Source: Siphonodentalium dalli (lineage: Eukaryota > Mollusca > Scaphopoda > Gadilida > Siphonodentaliidae). From it: 64,000 bases of DNA. The DNA lies in the NCBI GenBank assembly GCA_032622095.1, contig CP136062.1, forward strand, positions 142,186,351 to 142,250,350. The letters are read 5' to 3'. The translations under genes and the position numbers were made by a program. Below the pieces are notes generated by a model. The model did not search any database. It was not told the origin of the DNA and was given only the letters and a program-made list of their open reading frames with translations. This document shows positions 21,301-33,090 of this stretch, in pieces (within the stretch, counting starts at the first letter, position 1; every line of letters starts with the position of its first letter).

Positions 21301-23979
21301 ATGGTAGTAATTCATGTTATGCACATTAATATCAATGGCCTCCGAGGCCACCGTACGCTACTACGGCAATACCTCTATGAGCACAACCCGGAGTTCGTTC
21401 TCCTGAATGAAACCAAGCTAGAGGGCCAAAAACTTCGAATCCCCAAGTACAAGATGCACCGACTTGATCGTACCAACCATGGGGGAAGCGTCGCAATTCT
21501 CGTGCGAAACGACGTCAAGCACTCTGTCATAGATATTCCCCAAAATATCTCGGCAGGGGCTGAAGTTATGGCACTAAAAACAGCTTCGGGGCAAGGATTT
21601 GGCGGTGGTGACACACTACTGCCCACCGCAGCTCCTTGTCAACTGTGACCTCATTGTCTACATGATGTCAAACCACGAGCAAGGCATCATCGGGGCGACC
21701 TCAATGCCAAACACATGTTCTACGGCAGCAAGGAATCCGACACCCAGGGCGATCATCTGTTTGATGTAGTCGAGAGGGCGGAAGCCCGTGTATTGAATGG
21801 TGAAGGGGAGGAAACTCACTTTCAAAACGGACGTGGGTATGTTATTGACTACATTCTAGCCAGTGAATCTCTCATACGAAAGACTGTTAGCACCTTCGTG
21901 GGAGAAACATTAGGTAGCGACCACCTACCGATACATGCAATATTTGATCAAAGACTCAGCCACATTGACAAATATCCAAGTCGGCTCACTCGCAACTTGG
22001 AGAAAACTGACTGGCCAGCGTTCAGGGAAGATATCCGTATCCATCTGAACACTGAACTTTCACTTTCTTGCATATCGGAAATAGTTGTAGCAAGCGAACA
22101 TCTGATGTAGTCTATCCAGTCGGCCCTGGATAGGGCATGCCCAAAAAAGCTGGCTAAATGTGGAGCACACAGAGTGACAAAGGAAACTATTGACCTCATC
22201 AAACAGAAGCGCCGTGTGTTTCGGACGTGGAAAGAGCACAGAAAACCGTCCTTGTTGACGTGGTACAACACCCTAAACCGAAAGGTGAAGGAACGGGTCA
22301 AGGCGGGTCGCAAACAAGCGTGGGAAAACGCTACCTCTGAACTCAACGTAAATGACCGGAACAACGCACGCGAGTTCTGGACAAAACTCAAAACCCTGAC
22401 TGGCACCTCAAAAAATCCCAGCAATGGGAACGTTGAGAATCCGGTGTATCGTAATTGACGATACGTTAACTTCCTCAACCAAGGAAAAAGCGGACGCCTT
22501 TTCGGATACACTCAGTCGAGCCCATCAAGTCCAAATTGGCCCACAATTTGACGACGACTGGAAACAGGAAGTTGACAACCTAGATAGTCAGAATGAGGGC
22601 TTATTCAAACCTCAAGAAAACGTGAGAGTGACGAGGATGGAGACGACCACGATCTCACTAGAGATATCACTTCGAAAGAAACCATCTGGATTCTCTCCAA
22701 GTGCAAATCTAGATCGGCCGCTGGTCGCGATGGTATTCCATACAGGGTACTCAAAGAGGCCCCAGCTGAACTCTTCTCTAATATCACCAAGCTGTACAAT
22801 GCTTGCCTAAAAATTGGCTACTTTCCAATTGCCTGGAAAGAGGCAATCGGCATCATGATACCTAAAAATGGCAAAGATCTGAAACACCCTGGTAACTACA
22901 GACCAATCAGCCTACTTAGCTGCATCGGCAAGCTATTTGAAGCAATCATTGCATCAAGATTCCGAAACCACCTGGAGGAGAAGTCATTCTTCAACAAGTG
23001 GCAGAGGGCATATCGAAACGGATGCGAAGGGGTAGAACACATCTACCGCCTTGTGGATGACATTCGCAGTGGCTTCCACAAAAACTGGGTAACTGGTAGA
23101 GTGCTACTTGACGTTGAAAAAAGCGATCGACGGCGTCTGGCATAACGGCCTCCGGTACAAGTTACACAAGTATGGCCTCCCGGTCAAATTTGTAAGGTTC
23201 CTCTCATCTTTCCTCACCGGCCGCTCAATAAAGGTGAGGGAATCATCGGACTCTGTTCCACTGAACGCTGGTACATCACAAGGGTATGTTTTAAGCCCAC
23301 TGCTCTACATTTTCTACGTCAATGACATTGAAATAGACCAACGGCACCAGGTGCAACTGTCACAGTTCGCTGGTGACCTGGGTCTGTGGATAACTAATGG
23401 AAGTATAAAGTATGTAGAGCTCAGACTGAGGCGGGCCCTCAGTGACCTAGAGAGGTGGTGCTCGAAATGGCGCATTAAGCTTAATGCGAACAAAACACAA
23501 TTTGCGGTGTTCTCGAAACGACGACCCAATCAGGCGGTCAAACTCAAGGTCTATGGCATAGACTTGGTTGTCGCTAATAAGGTGACCTTCATAGGCGTCA
23601 CCTTAGACGCCAAACTCACCATGATAACCCATGTGAAGCAGACAGCCACGAGGGCCATGCAACGAGTTAATCTTCTCAGACGGCTGAGAGGAACTTCCTG
23701 TGGCGCTAGCATGTCCACGCTGCTTAGAGTCTAGAAAACGTTCGTAAGACCATTCATGGAATACGCGTCGGTGGTCACCAACCTGACATCAAAATGCTTC
23801 AGTCGGTCCAAAACAAGGCCCTGGGAATGGCACTGCAAGCACCGTATCGCACCCGTACTGTAGATCTGCATACCATCGCTGAAGTGGAACCCATCAGAGA
23901 GCGCCTGTGCGATCTGGCGGAAAGTACACTTGCGAGAATGGACGGCAGTGACATCATGGGGGAGTGTTTACAACGCTAA
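21301..23979 (+). pseudogene. LINE ORF2 remnant: APE endonuclease and reverse transcriptase
   Basis: Endonuclease motifs appear in order: HININGLRGH, LNETKL (catalytic Glu), GGSVAILVRND, GDLNAKH near 21694, IDYILASE and GSDHLPI. These span several frames to 22110. The reverse transcriptase runs from about 22700 (AAGRDGIPYRVLK) through NYRPISLLSCIGKLFE, a motif A split by a frameshift near 23120 (LLDVEK / AIDGVWHNGL), a motif B region GTSQGYVLSPLLY, and a motif C reading FAGDLG where FADD is expected. Loss of the first catalytic Asp plus frameshifts means this copy cannot be active. The C-terminal part to 23979 retains the QNKALGMALQAPYRTRTVDLH-like tail seen in the related copy at 52414. Confidence 0.88.
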
Positions 23980-24362
23980 CAGCTTCTCTGTGGCTGAAAA
24001 GACCCGCAGTCTAATATGCTTATTGGACCGTCCCGGGATTTTAATACGCAGTCCAGCAGGCTATGCTAGACCGTCCCGTATTCTGTTTCAAAAAATCCCG
24101 CAGTCCAGTAAAAGTACTGAACCGTCCCGAGCAGAAATAGAAGAGAACACGCAATCCAGTGGAATCACTGGATGGTCCCGTACTCTCTCAGCAGCCCGCA
24201 GTCCAAAGCGTTCAATGGATGGTCCCGGACCAGGACAAGCAAGTGGAAACATATATGGCAAGAAACGTGGCCAACAGAAAATACATCGGCATTTTTGTCC
24301 CAGTCATAAGTCCTGGGACAAGCCGAGACAGGCGAGACAGAAAAAAATAAAGTATATAGTCT

Positions 24363-24575
24363 GTTGATATTTCCTGTCCCAGCAGAATCAGTTTGGTCCC
24401 TGTTCTCTGAGTAAAACTACCCGCAGCCTGCCTGATGGATGATAGAACAAAAGAAGAATCAAGCCAGTGCGTAAGGGCGATCTTCGGATGGGCCTATCAC
24501 CGTTCTCGTGCCGCCCTTCGGGCGTGCACGCAAATCCTTTCACACCGAAAAACCTCAGTCGAGTCGGGGCAAGAA
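24363..24575. other. LINE 3' flank, no gene
   Basis: GC-richer than its surroundings and continuous with the minisatellite. Probably the untranslated end of the LINE. Confidence 0.4.
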
Positions 24576-24850
24576 GTCCGGTGCGACTTGCGACGAGGAT
24601 CTGGAGACGAAGTCCGGCGCGACTTGCGACGAGGATCTGGAGACGAAGTCCAGCGCGACTTGCGACGAGGATCTGGAGACGAAGTCCGGCGTGACTTGCG
24701 GCGAGGATCCGAAGACGAAGTCCAGGCGCGACTTGCGACGAGGATCGGAAGAAGACGAAGTCCAGGCGTGACTTACAACGAGGATCGGAAGAAGACGAAG
24801 TCCAGGCGTGACTTGCGGCGAGAATCGAACGAAGACGAAGTCCAGGCGAT
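24576..24850. repeat. Minisatellite, units of 36 then 40 bp
   Basis: Seven units begin GTCC(A/G)G at 24576, 24612, 24648, 24684, 24720, 24760 and 24800, with a partial eighth at 24840. The first four are 36 bp and the next three 40 bp, through an extra GAAG in the GGAAGAAGACGAA end. All share CGACTTGCGACGAGGAT. Open frames through the array are artefacts of the repeat. Confidence 0.92.
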
Positions 24851-25404
24851 AATTGAGGAAACTTGTACATTTAATGATTTAATAAACATTATTAATTTTC
24901 ATTCTAACTTTGTTTTTCATAGCAAGGGACACAGGTTATACCCTTGTAGTACACCTAGCAGGTATACCGGTTTCCCTATTTCCCCAAAATAGGCTGGTGG
25001 CAGCTATAGTAAGGGGTATAGGTTCTTGTGACCCAAGAAGTGACACGCAACCAAATACGAAAGCAGATCCAGGTCAATCCATCCTTGGCGGGCCCACTTG
25101 TTGGGAAAAGGTCCCTTTAATGGCGGGCAGTCGTTAGACCCTGGGTCCCGTGGAATAGTTTGTCAGTTAAACTGCACTGGTTATGGTCTACTAGTGAAAG
25201 TGTACCCTTCCCCACTAATTACTGATTAGAAGTTCGAACGAGAACAATTTCAAACTATATGTTTCAGGCATGATATTTCCAACTGTTGATACTGATTACC
25301 CCAACCCCATGTATCTATATATAATATGTGTGTTTATTTCCACACACCGAATTCCGGTGAGTTTGGTACACAATAGACGTTGATTTGGATATCCGATCGA
25401 AGCC
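24851..25404. other. No gene seen
   Basis: AT-rich, then a mixed-composition stretch (24940-25240). No open frame of interest. Confidence 0.45.
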
Positions 25405-25933
25405 TTAAAGATGCGGGCAGTGTTGGCTGTGTGTATGCTGTTAAAATATTCATCTCCGTCAAAAACCGCCCTAAACATAAATAATAGTAAAATATAGACA
25501 GACTTTGGTCATATACCAATCAGAAATATGGCATAAACAGTATGTCATTGTCAAATGTTGTCCTTTGTTATGTAAACAAAAGCAAAAAACGTTACAGAAC
25601 CTGGCTTTTGTTTAGATCCGGATATGGTAAACATATAAAGAGCGTTATTTGTTACTGTTTTCCTGATATGGAAATAATAAAGAGCGTTTATATCATGTAT
25701 GCGTGATTACCAATATAATTGAGCTGTGTTATGTAAACAGAAGCAAACCTTCTGTAACACTAGCAGGTTCTTGTTTACGTACACCCTCGTACGTCTTGGC
25801 GACAATATACCATTTACGCGCGGATTATGTTTGGCATATGAACAAACCTATATATATTTTTGATATTCCTTCTGTTGATGGCGATTTGAACAAATGTGAA
25901 TATTTCTGCAACGAACGCCACCCGTGCCTTTAA
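25405..25933 (+). mobile_element. TTAA-flanked MITE, old copy E
   Basis: Bounded by TTAA at 25405-25408 and 25930-25933. Its left end TTAAAGATGCGGGCAGTG and right end (complement TTAAAGGCACGGGTGGCG) are clearly related to the four younger copies. Interior words such as CCGTCAAAAACCGCC, ATGTAAACA and AAAGAGCGTT keep the family order but with many substitutions and indels. Confidence 0.8.
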
Positions 25934-26223
25934 TGGAGTTTGCCACACCTATTCGCCAGTGGGAGGAGCTTACGGATCCTAGGACACAAGGTGTTTCCAG
26001 AAATAGTAATTTTTCTAAACATTTTGAATAAAAAAAAAATATTATTTAATTTTTGAAAGTTATTTCTCAATTTAACATTTAAAAAATTAAAATTACTTTT
26101 TTTTTAATTACAATTTAAAAAAAATAACGCTGTTATAACAACTGGCTGTGTACCCCGAGGCACCACATCAAATTTGGTTGAAATCGGTCCAGGGGTCGGG
26201 AACAGACATACAGATCTTACCCC
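25934..26223. other. A/T-rich spacer between two TTAA elements
   Basis: Contains A and T runs and, near 26165-26215, a CAAATTTGGTTGAAATCGG fragment typical of invertebrate interspersed repeats. Confidence 0.45.
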
Positions 26224-26725
26224 TTAAAGGTACGGTTGGCCTTGGCGGTGGGTATCCTGTGAAAATATTTCCACCCGTCAAAAACCGCCACAAACAGAAA
26301 GAACATCAAAATGTAGACAGACTTTGTCCGTATACAAATAAGAAATATCGCATAAACAGTATGTTATTGTCAAATGTTTGACCATTGTTATGTAAACAAA
26401 CGCATACAAAGTTACTTTTCTGGTGTTTGTTTATATTATGATAGTAAACATAAAGAGCGTTCTTTGTTGGTGAATTCCTGATATGGAACTAATAAAGAGC
26501 GTTTATGCCATTTGTGTGTGATTAGCCAGTAGCATTGTGCTGTCTTCTGTAACACAATCAGGCTCTTGCTTAGGTAACATATAGTAGGTCTTTATGACAA
26601 CATGCTGTTTACGTGATGGTCATGGTATATATGAACGAAACTGTATGCGTTTTAATGTTTTTCTGTTTACGGTGATTAGAACAAATATGAATATTTTCGA
26701 CAACTAAGGCCTCACGTGCCTTTAA
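26224..26725 (+). mobile_element. TTAA-flanked MITE, copy B
   Basis: TTAA at 26224-26227 and 26722-26725 with the family inverted ends. Almost the same length and sequence as copies A, C and D. It lies less than 300 bases from the old copy E and in the same orientation. Confidence 0.87.
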
Positions 26726-28693
26726 TATGTATAGAATATGTACACCTGAGAACAGACATGTTCGCCTTTAATTGTGAAAAATTATGACAAGTCTCATGCA
26801 AAGTGAAAAACATTGTTATAACCATGGATAAATTTCCAACATGATGGGGCAAATATAAATTTCATAAATTATGATTTGACAACAAAAATGTTGTTTGAAT
26901 ATAGGCAATTCAACACTGAATGTATGCACGGATATCAAAATTAAGATGAAGAAAGATGCATCAGAATGTGCATTGCAGCAAGCGATCGGTTCAGTCGCTG
27001 ATTGGGCGAAAATATCTGCTAATAATGATTTGATTGACAGCTGTAATCAATTGTGGTGAGATCCAAATATCCTTGCACTCTAAATTTTAATAGAACTGGT
27101 GTACCAAAATCACCATTTATGATATCCTGGATACGCTAATAAAAAGAAACATGCAGCATTGACCAATTCAGCCATGCATTGTAACCGGGGAGGTTTTTGT
27201 ATATACACACCGTGTTTACGTGCAACATGAACATTATATAGTGCGTTATCTGTCGAGTTGAATCATAATAAAAATAGAATCATTTTTCGTGGTATAGTCG
27301 AGTTCATCCTAAACATCGATTATCTGAACCACAGTTTATTTATACCTGTTCCAACCGACTTCTCTGCACAAGCTTAATGTCCCACACTGGAATGTAATCA
27401 CAATGTGCAGTATCACATTTTATACTCCGGTGGGATAAATCTGCCAACAAAATGAGGGATATCTTTGCAACATTATTCCAAATACCTAATTGGGTTGGAT
27501 ATATACCTTTAGCCATCAATCTAGATATTGGGAACAGAATATTTGCTGGCAGATATGATAATTTAGTGTGTGAAAACGCCATTTGTACAAAGGTATCGCA
27601 GTCTAAATAGGCGAAAATATTGGAAAATCGGAAGAAAGACAAATCCCCGAGTAAGGGCTACAGACTGTGCCTATCTGTTCGATTTGACGTAAATACAGAT
27701 GAAGGATGCACCATCATATTTGACACCATAGATTGTGTATGTCTTCATGACCAGAATGGTGATACCGAACCTATACGAACTTATTAAATAGTAAAAAGAT
27801 CGCCTATAATTATGACGAAGAGCATTCATGCCTTGGTGTTTCACCCATTGAAGGTGAATTCTAAACATTGCTATTTATAATTGTCACTGTTCCTATCGCA
27901 TTATTTTGGATGTTCTCCGTTGGTTTTTCTTTATGCCTATAAATACTGTATGTGTTACGAATTACCTTGATTGCAAGTAATTGTCATGTTTTATTCGCCC
28001 GGTACGCGGGAAATGGCTTCGATTTTTTTTTACTAATTCGATGTCGAATCGGGTAAGGGAATCGATCCATACAAGTATCTGCAGCGTCTGGATACATTGC
28101 CATTGTGCTCAGTTCAACTGAGGTTCTACATTGTTGTTTTATTTCACCTAAAGGTGATATTCGAGTATATTAGATAAATTTAGCTGTATTTGTGTGTGCC
28201 AGCCGGTGTACCATTATGAGTGAAATTTAGCTCAAATGTCTGTCAAATTAACATTCAGTAATCATACCGAATCGCATCAAACTAGCCCAAATATATGGAC
28301 AGGTGTCAATTGGGACACATATTAAAGTGTAAGACGACGCCGGCTCCAACTAGCAGGTGTAAATGGGGTGTTATATCGCGTTTTCTCTGTTGTTTCTCAA
28401 TGTATATGAAAGAAATTTTGATTGTATGTCCGTGTATGGATATGAATACATAAACGTTTTGAATTTTAAAAAGTGACTATATTCTTTGCAAAACAATTCA
28501 TGGGTGATCTGATGCATGCATCTTTGTTTCTTGCATATATACACGCCAAACGTTTTCTTCTCTGTCATCCCGAACGTCATTTGCGGCGCAAGATATATCG
28601 CTCAAATAATCTCGCCGATATCAATCATGCGAGATATCTTAGTGGTTAACTGTCGAATTAAACAAAAATGTTACCAGCAGCCGCAAAATCGCT
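26726..28693. other. No gene supported
   Basis: Nearly 2 kb without a recognisable gene. A 100-codon minus-strand frame at 27340-27642 has no domain I recognise and is left uncalled. Confidence 0.45.
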
Positions 28694-29118
28694 GTATGGT
28701 ACCCCGAAGAATGATAACATGAACGCACTATTATCGAACGTGGTGCTTGCATGGTTATCCAGCAGCCACATAAGATGGATGTTCGTTTATGAATTATTAC
28801 TAATTCCTGAATTCTAGAAGTCCCACAGATTGAAAACAGACACAACATGTGGGGTGCAGAGCATGAATGCCTGTCCAGCAGCCCTCATATGCGGGGTATT
28901 TATTCCTGAATTAATATGTAAAGCGATATAACATAATTATGACATCATTATCCGTTATAATACCCAATTAACATATATCCAATTAGTTCACCGCCCATAA
29001 CAGATAAAAATATTGCCATACACCGGATGCTGTGCCCAACATGACGTCACATATGCCACCAGCGGGTGTGTGATGGGATCCTGCTACCAGGCGGGTATGT
29101 ATATGGTCAAGTATCCCC

Positions 29119-29126
29119 TATATAAG
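29119..29126 (+). promoter_or_regulatory. TATA box of light-chain gene 2
   Basis: TATATAAG lies 95 bases before ATG 29214, the same spacing as in gene 1. GGACTCTGAAATC follows downstream in both. Confidence 0.7.
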
Positions 29127-29213
29127 AGTATTGGACTCTGAAATCATCACCAAACCTCACAATTCGCTGGCTGACATACGTTCCTGTTGTCGGTATCGAA
29201 ATCAAGAATCGAA

Positions 29214-29693
29214 ATGGCTGACAAGACGAAACAATGCGCTTCAGGAGCCTTCACCAAACTCCCACAAAAAGTTATGCAGGAACTTAAAGAGGCTTTCTCT
29301 GTGATCGATTCTAATAGAGATGGATTGATCGAGTTGGTTGATTTGAAGGAAATATATTCGCAATTCGGGAAGACGCCGAACGATAAGGATCTTAAAGAGA
29401 TGCTGAAAGAGGCTCCAGGTCCACTTAACTTCACGATGTTTCTTACCTTGTTTGGCGAGAAAATTGGCGGGACAGATTCCGAGAGCACACTCATTGATGC
29501 TTTCAAAATGTTCGACGAGGAAGGGAAAGGAACAATTCCGGAAGCATACCTCAAAGATCTGCTTCAAAACATGGGAGATAACTTCACTAAGGACGAAATC
29601 GCGCGGACGTGGAAGGAAGCACCAATCTCCGGAGGACACTTCAATTACAATGAGTTCGTTAACATCATCAAAGGAAAGCACAACGATGATTGA
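29214..29693 (+). CDS. Myosin regulatory light chain, molluscan (scallop) type, copy 2
   Basis: A 159-residue single-exon EF-hand protein identical to copy 1 except Asn157 in place of Ser157. At the DNA level the two differ at eight of 480 positions, seven of them silent, which indicates that both proteins are kept under selection. The first EF-hand loop (residues 32-43) is intact. The start is ATG 29214, the first in-frame ATG; the frame is open upstream only to a TTG at 29187. The 5' untranslated region is about 94% identical to copy 1. Predicted role: regulatory light chain of muscle or non-muscle myosin II. Which tissue each copy serves cannot be told from the sequence. Confidence 0.93.
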   Translation: MADKTKQCASGAFTKLPQKVMQELKEAFSVIDSNRDGLIELVDLKEIYSQFGKTPNDKDLKEMLKEAPGPLNFTMFLTLFGEKIGGTDSESTLIDAFKMFDEEGKGTIPEAYLKDLLQNMGDNFTKDEIARTWKEAPISGGHFNYNEFVNIIKGKHNDD

Positions 29694-30483
29694 TCAAGTC
29701 TAGCTGCATTCGTACTAATTACTGAAGGATGAGGACATTAAATCTGAGGCAGGTTCATGTGTTACGTCAAAGAACAATCACAGACTTATAGACAATTCTC
29801 TGCGGGTATGATATGCTAATGTTCTTTAGCGATTATTCGAATAACATCGGTATTCAATTATGAAAATAAGACGGTTTCTTCTTGGAACTATAAGTTTAAA
29901 GTCACGCATGATGTTCGCAAAATCCAATTTTAGTAAAATATCATTGAAAATCTAAAAATGAAGCAAGTCGTTGTCTAAAAAATAAAAATTGAGGTATTCG
30001 GAATATTGCTCCTCTGATTTGAAATGAAGTTCCGAATTTTGACTATTAATTTACCACTATTGTTATAGTTGTTATTGTAGTCGGGAACATCGCGTAACAT
30101 CTAACTTCAATATAGTGAGTAGTGATTGGATTATGATCGCTTCCTTTCACAAATCCAAAGAGTAAATGATAATTATCTATACCAAAAGAAGAAGGGATTT
30201 CTTTCCTCTTTCGTAACTGAACTTTTGAAACACATCTTCTTTTATTATCGTTTGAAAACTTTCGCTCAAAACTATGTGTTCCAGATACGCATGCTCATTG
30301 TAACTCTTCATCACCAAATAAATAAATCCTGATGCTAGAAGAATTTGTCGAACACTATGGGTGCCTTTAACATCAGACATGTGTCTTTGGTGTTATATTT
30401 ATAAATATATTGATGTCGTAGATTTTGAGACAAGATCACTATAAAGCCTATATGTTATTTCATGTCTATAGAATATACTGAAT

Positions 30484-30489
30484 AATAAA
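30484..30489 (+). terminator. Polyadenylation signal of light-chain gene 2
   Basis: AATAAA in the same CTGAATAATAAAATATTTCTTC context as gene 1. Confidence 0.6.
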
Positions 30490-30538
30490 ATATTTCTTCA
30501 TATCATATGTTAAGTCATTCATGAAAAACGACAGCCAG

Positions 30539-30950
30539 TTAGAGTACGCTGGCAAGTTTGCACGGTATGTTTTTTGCGGGCATTTCGTCATAGAAAACCA
30601 CATGGTGCCAGAATGTGAACGGAAACATGCACATAACATGCATCTTTACCAAAGCTAACGACATGAGAAGTAAAATGCATGTAATTCCATTTGTAACGGT
30701 GCTACTGTAATTTGCCTTCAAATACCTGCATGATTTATTCTTGCGAGATAAGTGCATGTTATTTACAGTCAAATTCCGATAGCATCGCTACGGGTGGAAC
30801 TACAGAGATTTTACTTCGCACGCTGTTAACTGTGGTACAATTGCATCTGATATGCTTGTTTCCGTTCATATTCTGGCACCATATCGTTTTCTACGACAAA
30901 ATGCGTGAAATCCATACCGTGCAAACTTGCCAGTGTGTGAACGTACCCTT
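30539..30950. mobile_element. Long-inverted-repeat MITE (AGGGTACGTTC family), copy in block 2
   Basis: The left arm has TACGCTGGCAAGTTTGCACG, GGCATTTCGTCATAGAAAAC and GGTGCCAGAAT. The right arm has these in reverse complement and ends CAGTGTGTGAACGTACCCTT. Block 1 lacks an insertion here (AACACATGTGACAACCTGAA near 7490 is uninterrupted). Confidence 0.75.
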
Positions 30951-31030
30951 ACGAAAAGACTGAACATATGTGAAAAGCTGAAAGCGTCACACAATCTTCA
31001 TTGCTAGAATTTAACTTATTAATTACTCGA

Positions 31031-31533
31031 TTAAAGGTACGGTTGGCCTTGGCGGTGGGTATCCTGTAAAAATACTTCCACCCGTCAAAAACCGCCACAA
31101 ACAGAAATAACATCAAAATGTAGACAGACTTTGTCCGTATACAAATAAGAAGTATCGCATAAACAGTATGTTATTGTCATTTGTTTGACCATTGTTATGT
31201 AAACAAAAGCATAAAAAGTTACTTTTCTGGTGTTTGTTTATATTATGATGGTAAACATAAAGAGCGTTCTTTGTTGGTGAATTCCTGATATGGAACAAAT
31301 AAAGAGCGTTTATGCCATTTTTGTGTGATTAGCCAGTGGCATTGTGCTGTCTTCTGTAACACAATCAGGCTCTTGCTTAGGTAAAATATAGTAGGTCTTT
31401 ATGATAACATGCTGTTTACGCGATAGTCATGGTATATATGAACGAAACTGTATGCATTTTAATGTTTTTCTGTTTACGGTGATTGGAACAAATATGAATT
31501 TTTTGGGACAACTAAGGCCTCACGTGCCTTTAA
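31031..31533 (+). mobile_element. TTAA-flanked MITE, copy C (with empty site in block 1)
   Basis: TTAA at 31031-31034 and 31530-31533. The pre-insertion site survives in block 1 near 7557-7572, where CGATTACTGTCGCG corresponds to CGA-TTAA-element-TTAA-TGTCGCG here. The comparison defines both ends and supports duplication of a TTAA target. Confidence 0.9.
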
Positions 31534-31610
31534 TGTCGCGTTTGCGAAATTTTTTGTAGGAAATAATTATTGAAGTCATCGAAGTTATTACATCAGAAAA
31601 AAGACAGATC

Positions 31611-32190
31611 CATTAAACTCAAGGGACTCAAGGCTTGGAATTGGGTTCATGCGAAATAACATAAGAGTCTGTATATAAAACAACTACCATAAACACGTTC
31701 ATGAAAAAAAAAACAATTGACTTTTTTCCTATTTCCATTATTAAATTAAGATCTCTCCAATAATGATATTTCACATGTCAAAACCATTGTTATGTAAACA
31801 TAATTAGCTTTAATAACAGTCCAGTCAGTCCAATAAAATACCAAAGTGTAATAAAAACTTGATGGTAAACATTGGAAAAGGTCAAAGCATCGGAAAACTA
31901 TTCCGAAAATCATATTCAGACTAAACTATTGGAACTTACTGCACGATTATCGAGTTTTGTTGACAAATCAGTGTAATAGTAGTGTTGTATTTACATAACA
32001 TTGTTTTCATTTACATGACAATGGTTTCAACAAAGGCGAAATTTCGTTATTGGAGAACTATCAGTAATGAATATGAGAACAGAGTTTATTGATTTCTCGA
32101 TGGTTTTTATTGTTCATGTTTTTACAGACGTTTATACATTTTGCACATGTGCCCAGTGAGAATGCCGTAACTAATTAAATTAAATTAATT
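31611..32190. other. Extra sequence in block 2, origin unknown
   Basis: About 570 bp with no counterpart in block 1, where ACATCAGAAAGACAAAAACG joins to TTGGCGTTCTTG within 60 bases. AT-rich, no open frame, no clear inverted ends. Either an insertion in block 2 or a deletion in block 1. Confidence 0.55.
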
Positions 32191-33090
32191 GGGTCATTTT
32201 AACATTGAAGAGTTTTTTTTTTCCTCCCCGCGGAAAGTTACAAGCAGCTGATTATTTCACATTGTTCGTTTAGTCTCAGAAGTAAATATTATGAAGTCCA
32301 TTGATAAAGGTATTTATGTCATATTGTGATTCCCGGATAATGACAAATTCGAGCAATTACTATTTTAAAGATGCTCCACCCGATTTGGTGCCACGTTAGT
32401 CACACTGTCCTGAGTTTACCAGGCAAAAGACAAATAAATATACTTGCAATTACCAACGTTCCTATTTCAAAGGCATAGTAAAGCGAACATTTACTAAATG
32501 ATTCACAAAACGAATAGAAATGCTCGTAATTGAGAACAAACATTATTTTCTACCACTTTTGGGCAACGAAAGCATATATGGACTATGCTTATCAGACACT
32601 ACAATTTTGCTCGCCGACATAAAGTCAAAAACTTGTGAAGACTTGCTCTATTTAAATTCGGTATCTGACCCTCAGAACCTCCAATCGGCTCAAGAGGACG
32701 ATCTAATTATTTCCTGCTATAGTTGGCGTACAAACTGTAATTTTATTGTGTCAAATTGGATGTGGCATCTTTAAAATTGAGAACTCAATATTGTGTATAC
32801 TGCTTTAAGCTTTAGTTGCACGTGAACAATCAGTCTGGCAAAACACAGACGTGTAATTCCAATCCGCTTTCAGTTCCCCATATACAAACACACTGTGTTG
32901 GTACTATATGCATGTGTATCCTGGTAGGTTTTACACCATCCTAGACGTAATAGCCATGTTTAGCAACACGTACGTGTAACTTGTAAGGTGTGTTACGATT
33001 GCCAATGGAAGTCACCTGACTCACGTGACCATTCAGCCGTTTAGAACTTTTGTGCCCAACGTGTATTTAGCATACGAAGTGTATAGCAAA

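Larger units (their letters stand above)
20187..24362 (+). mobile_element. Decayed Jockey-type LINE retrotransposon
   Basis: Order: gag-like ORF1 remnant with zinc knuckles, a rearranged spacer, APE endonuclease, reverse transcriptase, C-terminal tail, then a repetitive 3' region. The zinc-knuckle ORF1 together with APE-type ORF2 places it in the Jockey group. Several frameshifts and stops break both ORFs. The left limit is uncertain and may lie up to 150 bases upstream. From 24000 to 24240 the 3' region has degenerate repeats of CCGCAGTCCA...GGACCGTCCCG. Confidence 0.85.
28694..33090. repeat. Segmental duplication, block 2 (carries light-chain gene 2)
   Basis: Direct-orientation counterpart of 5607-8965. 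It is longer because of a MITE at 30539-30950, the TTAA element at 31031-31533, and about 570 bp near 31611-32190 absent from block 1. Homology resumes at AAAGTTACAAGCAGCT and continues past CACGTACGTGTAACTTGTAA to GTGCCCAACGTGTA. Confidence 0.9.

Noticed and set aside
24576-24850. CRISPR-like array
   Set aside because: Units are contiguous with no unique spacers, in a eukaryotic LINE context; this is a minisatellite.
24435-24992. 185-codon protein with repeated Arg/Asp-rich units
   Set aside because: It reads through the 36/40-bp minisatellite; unit lengths not divisible by three break any common frame.
27340-27642. 100-codon minus-strand frame
   Set aside because: No recognisable family, AT-rich, and no neighbouring signals.
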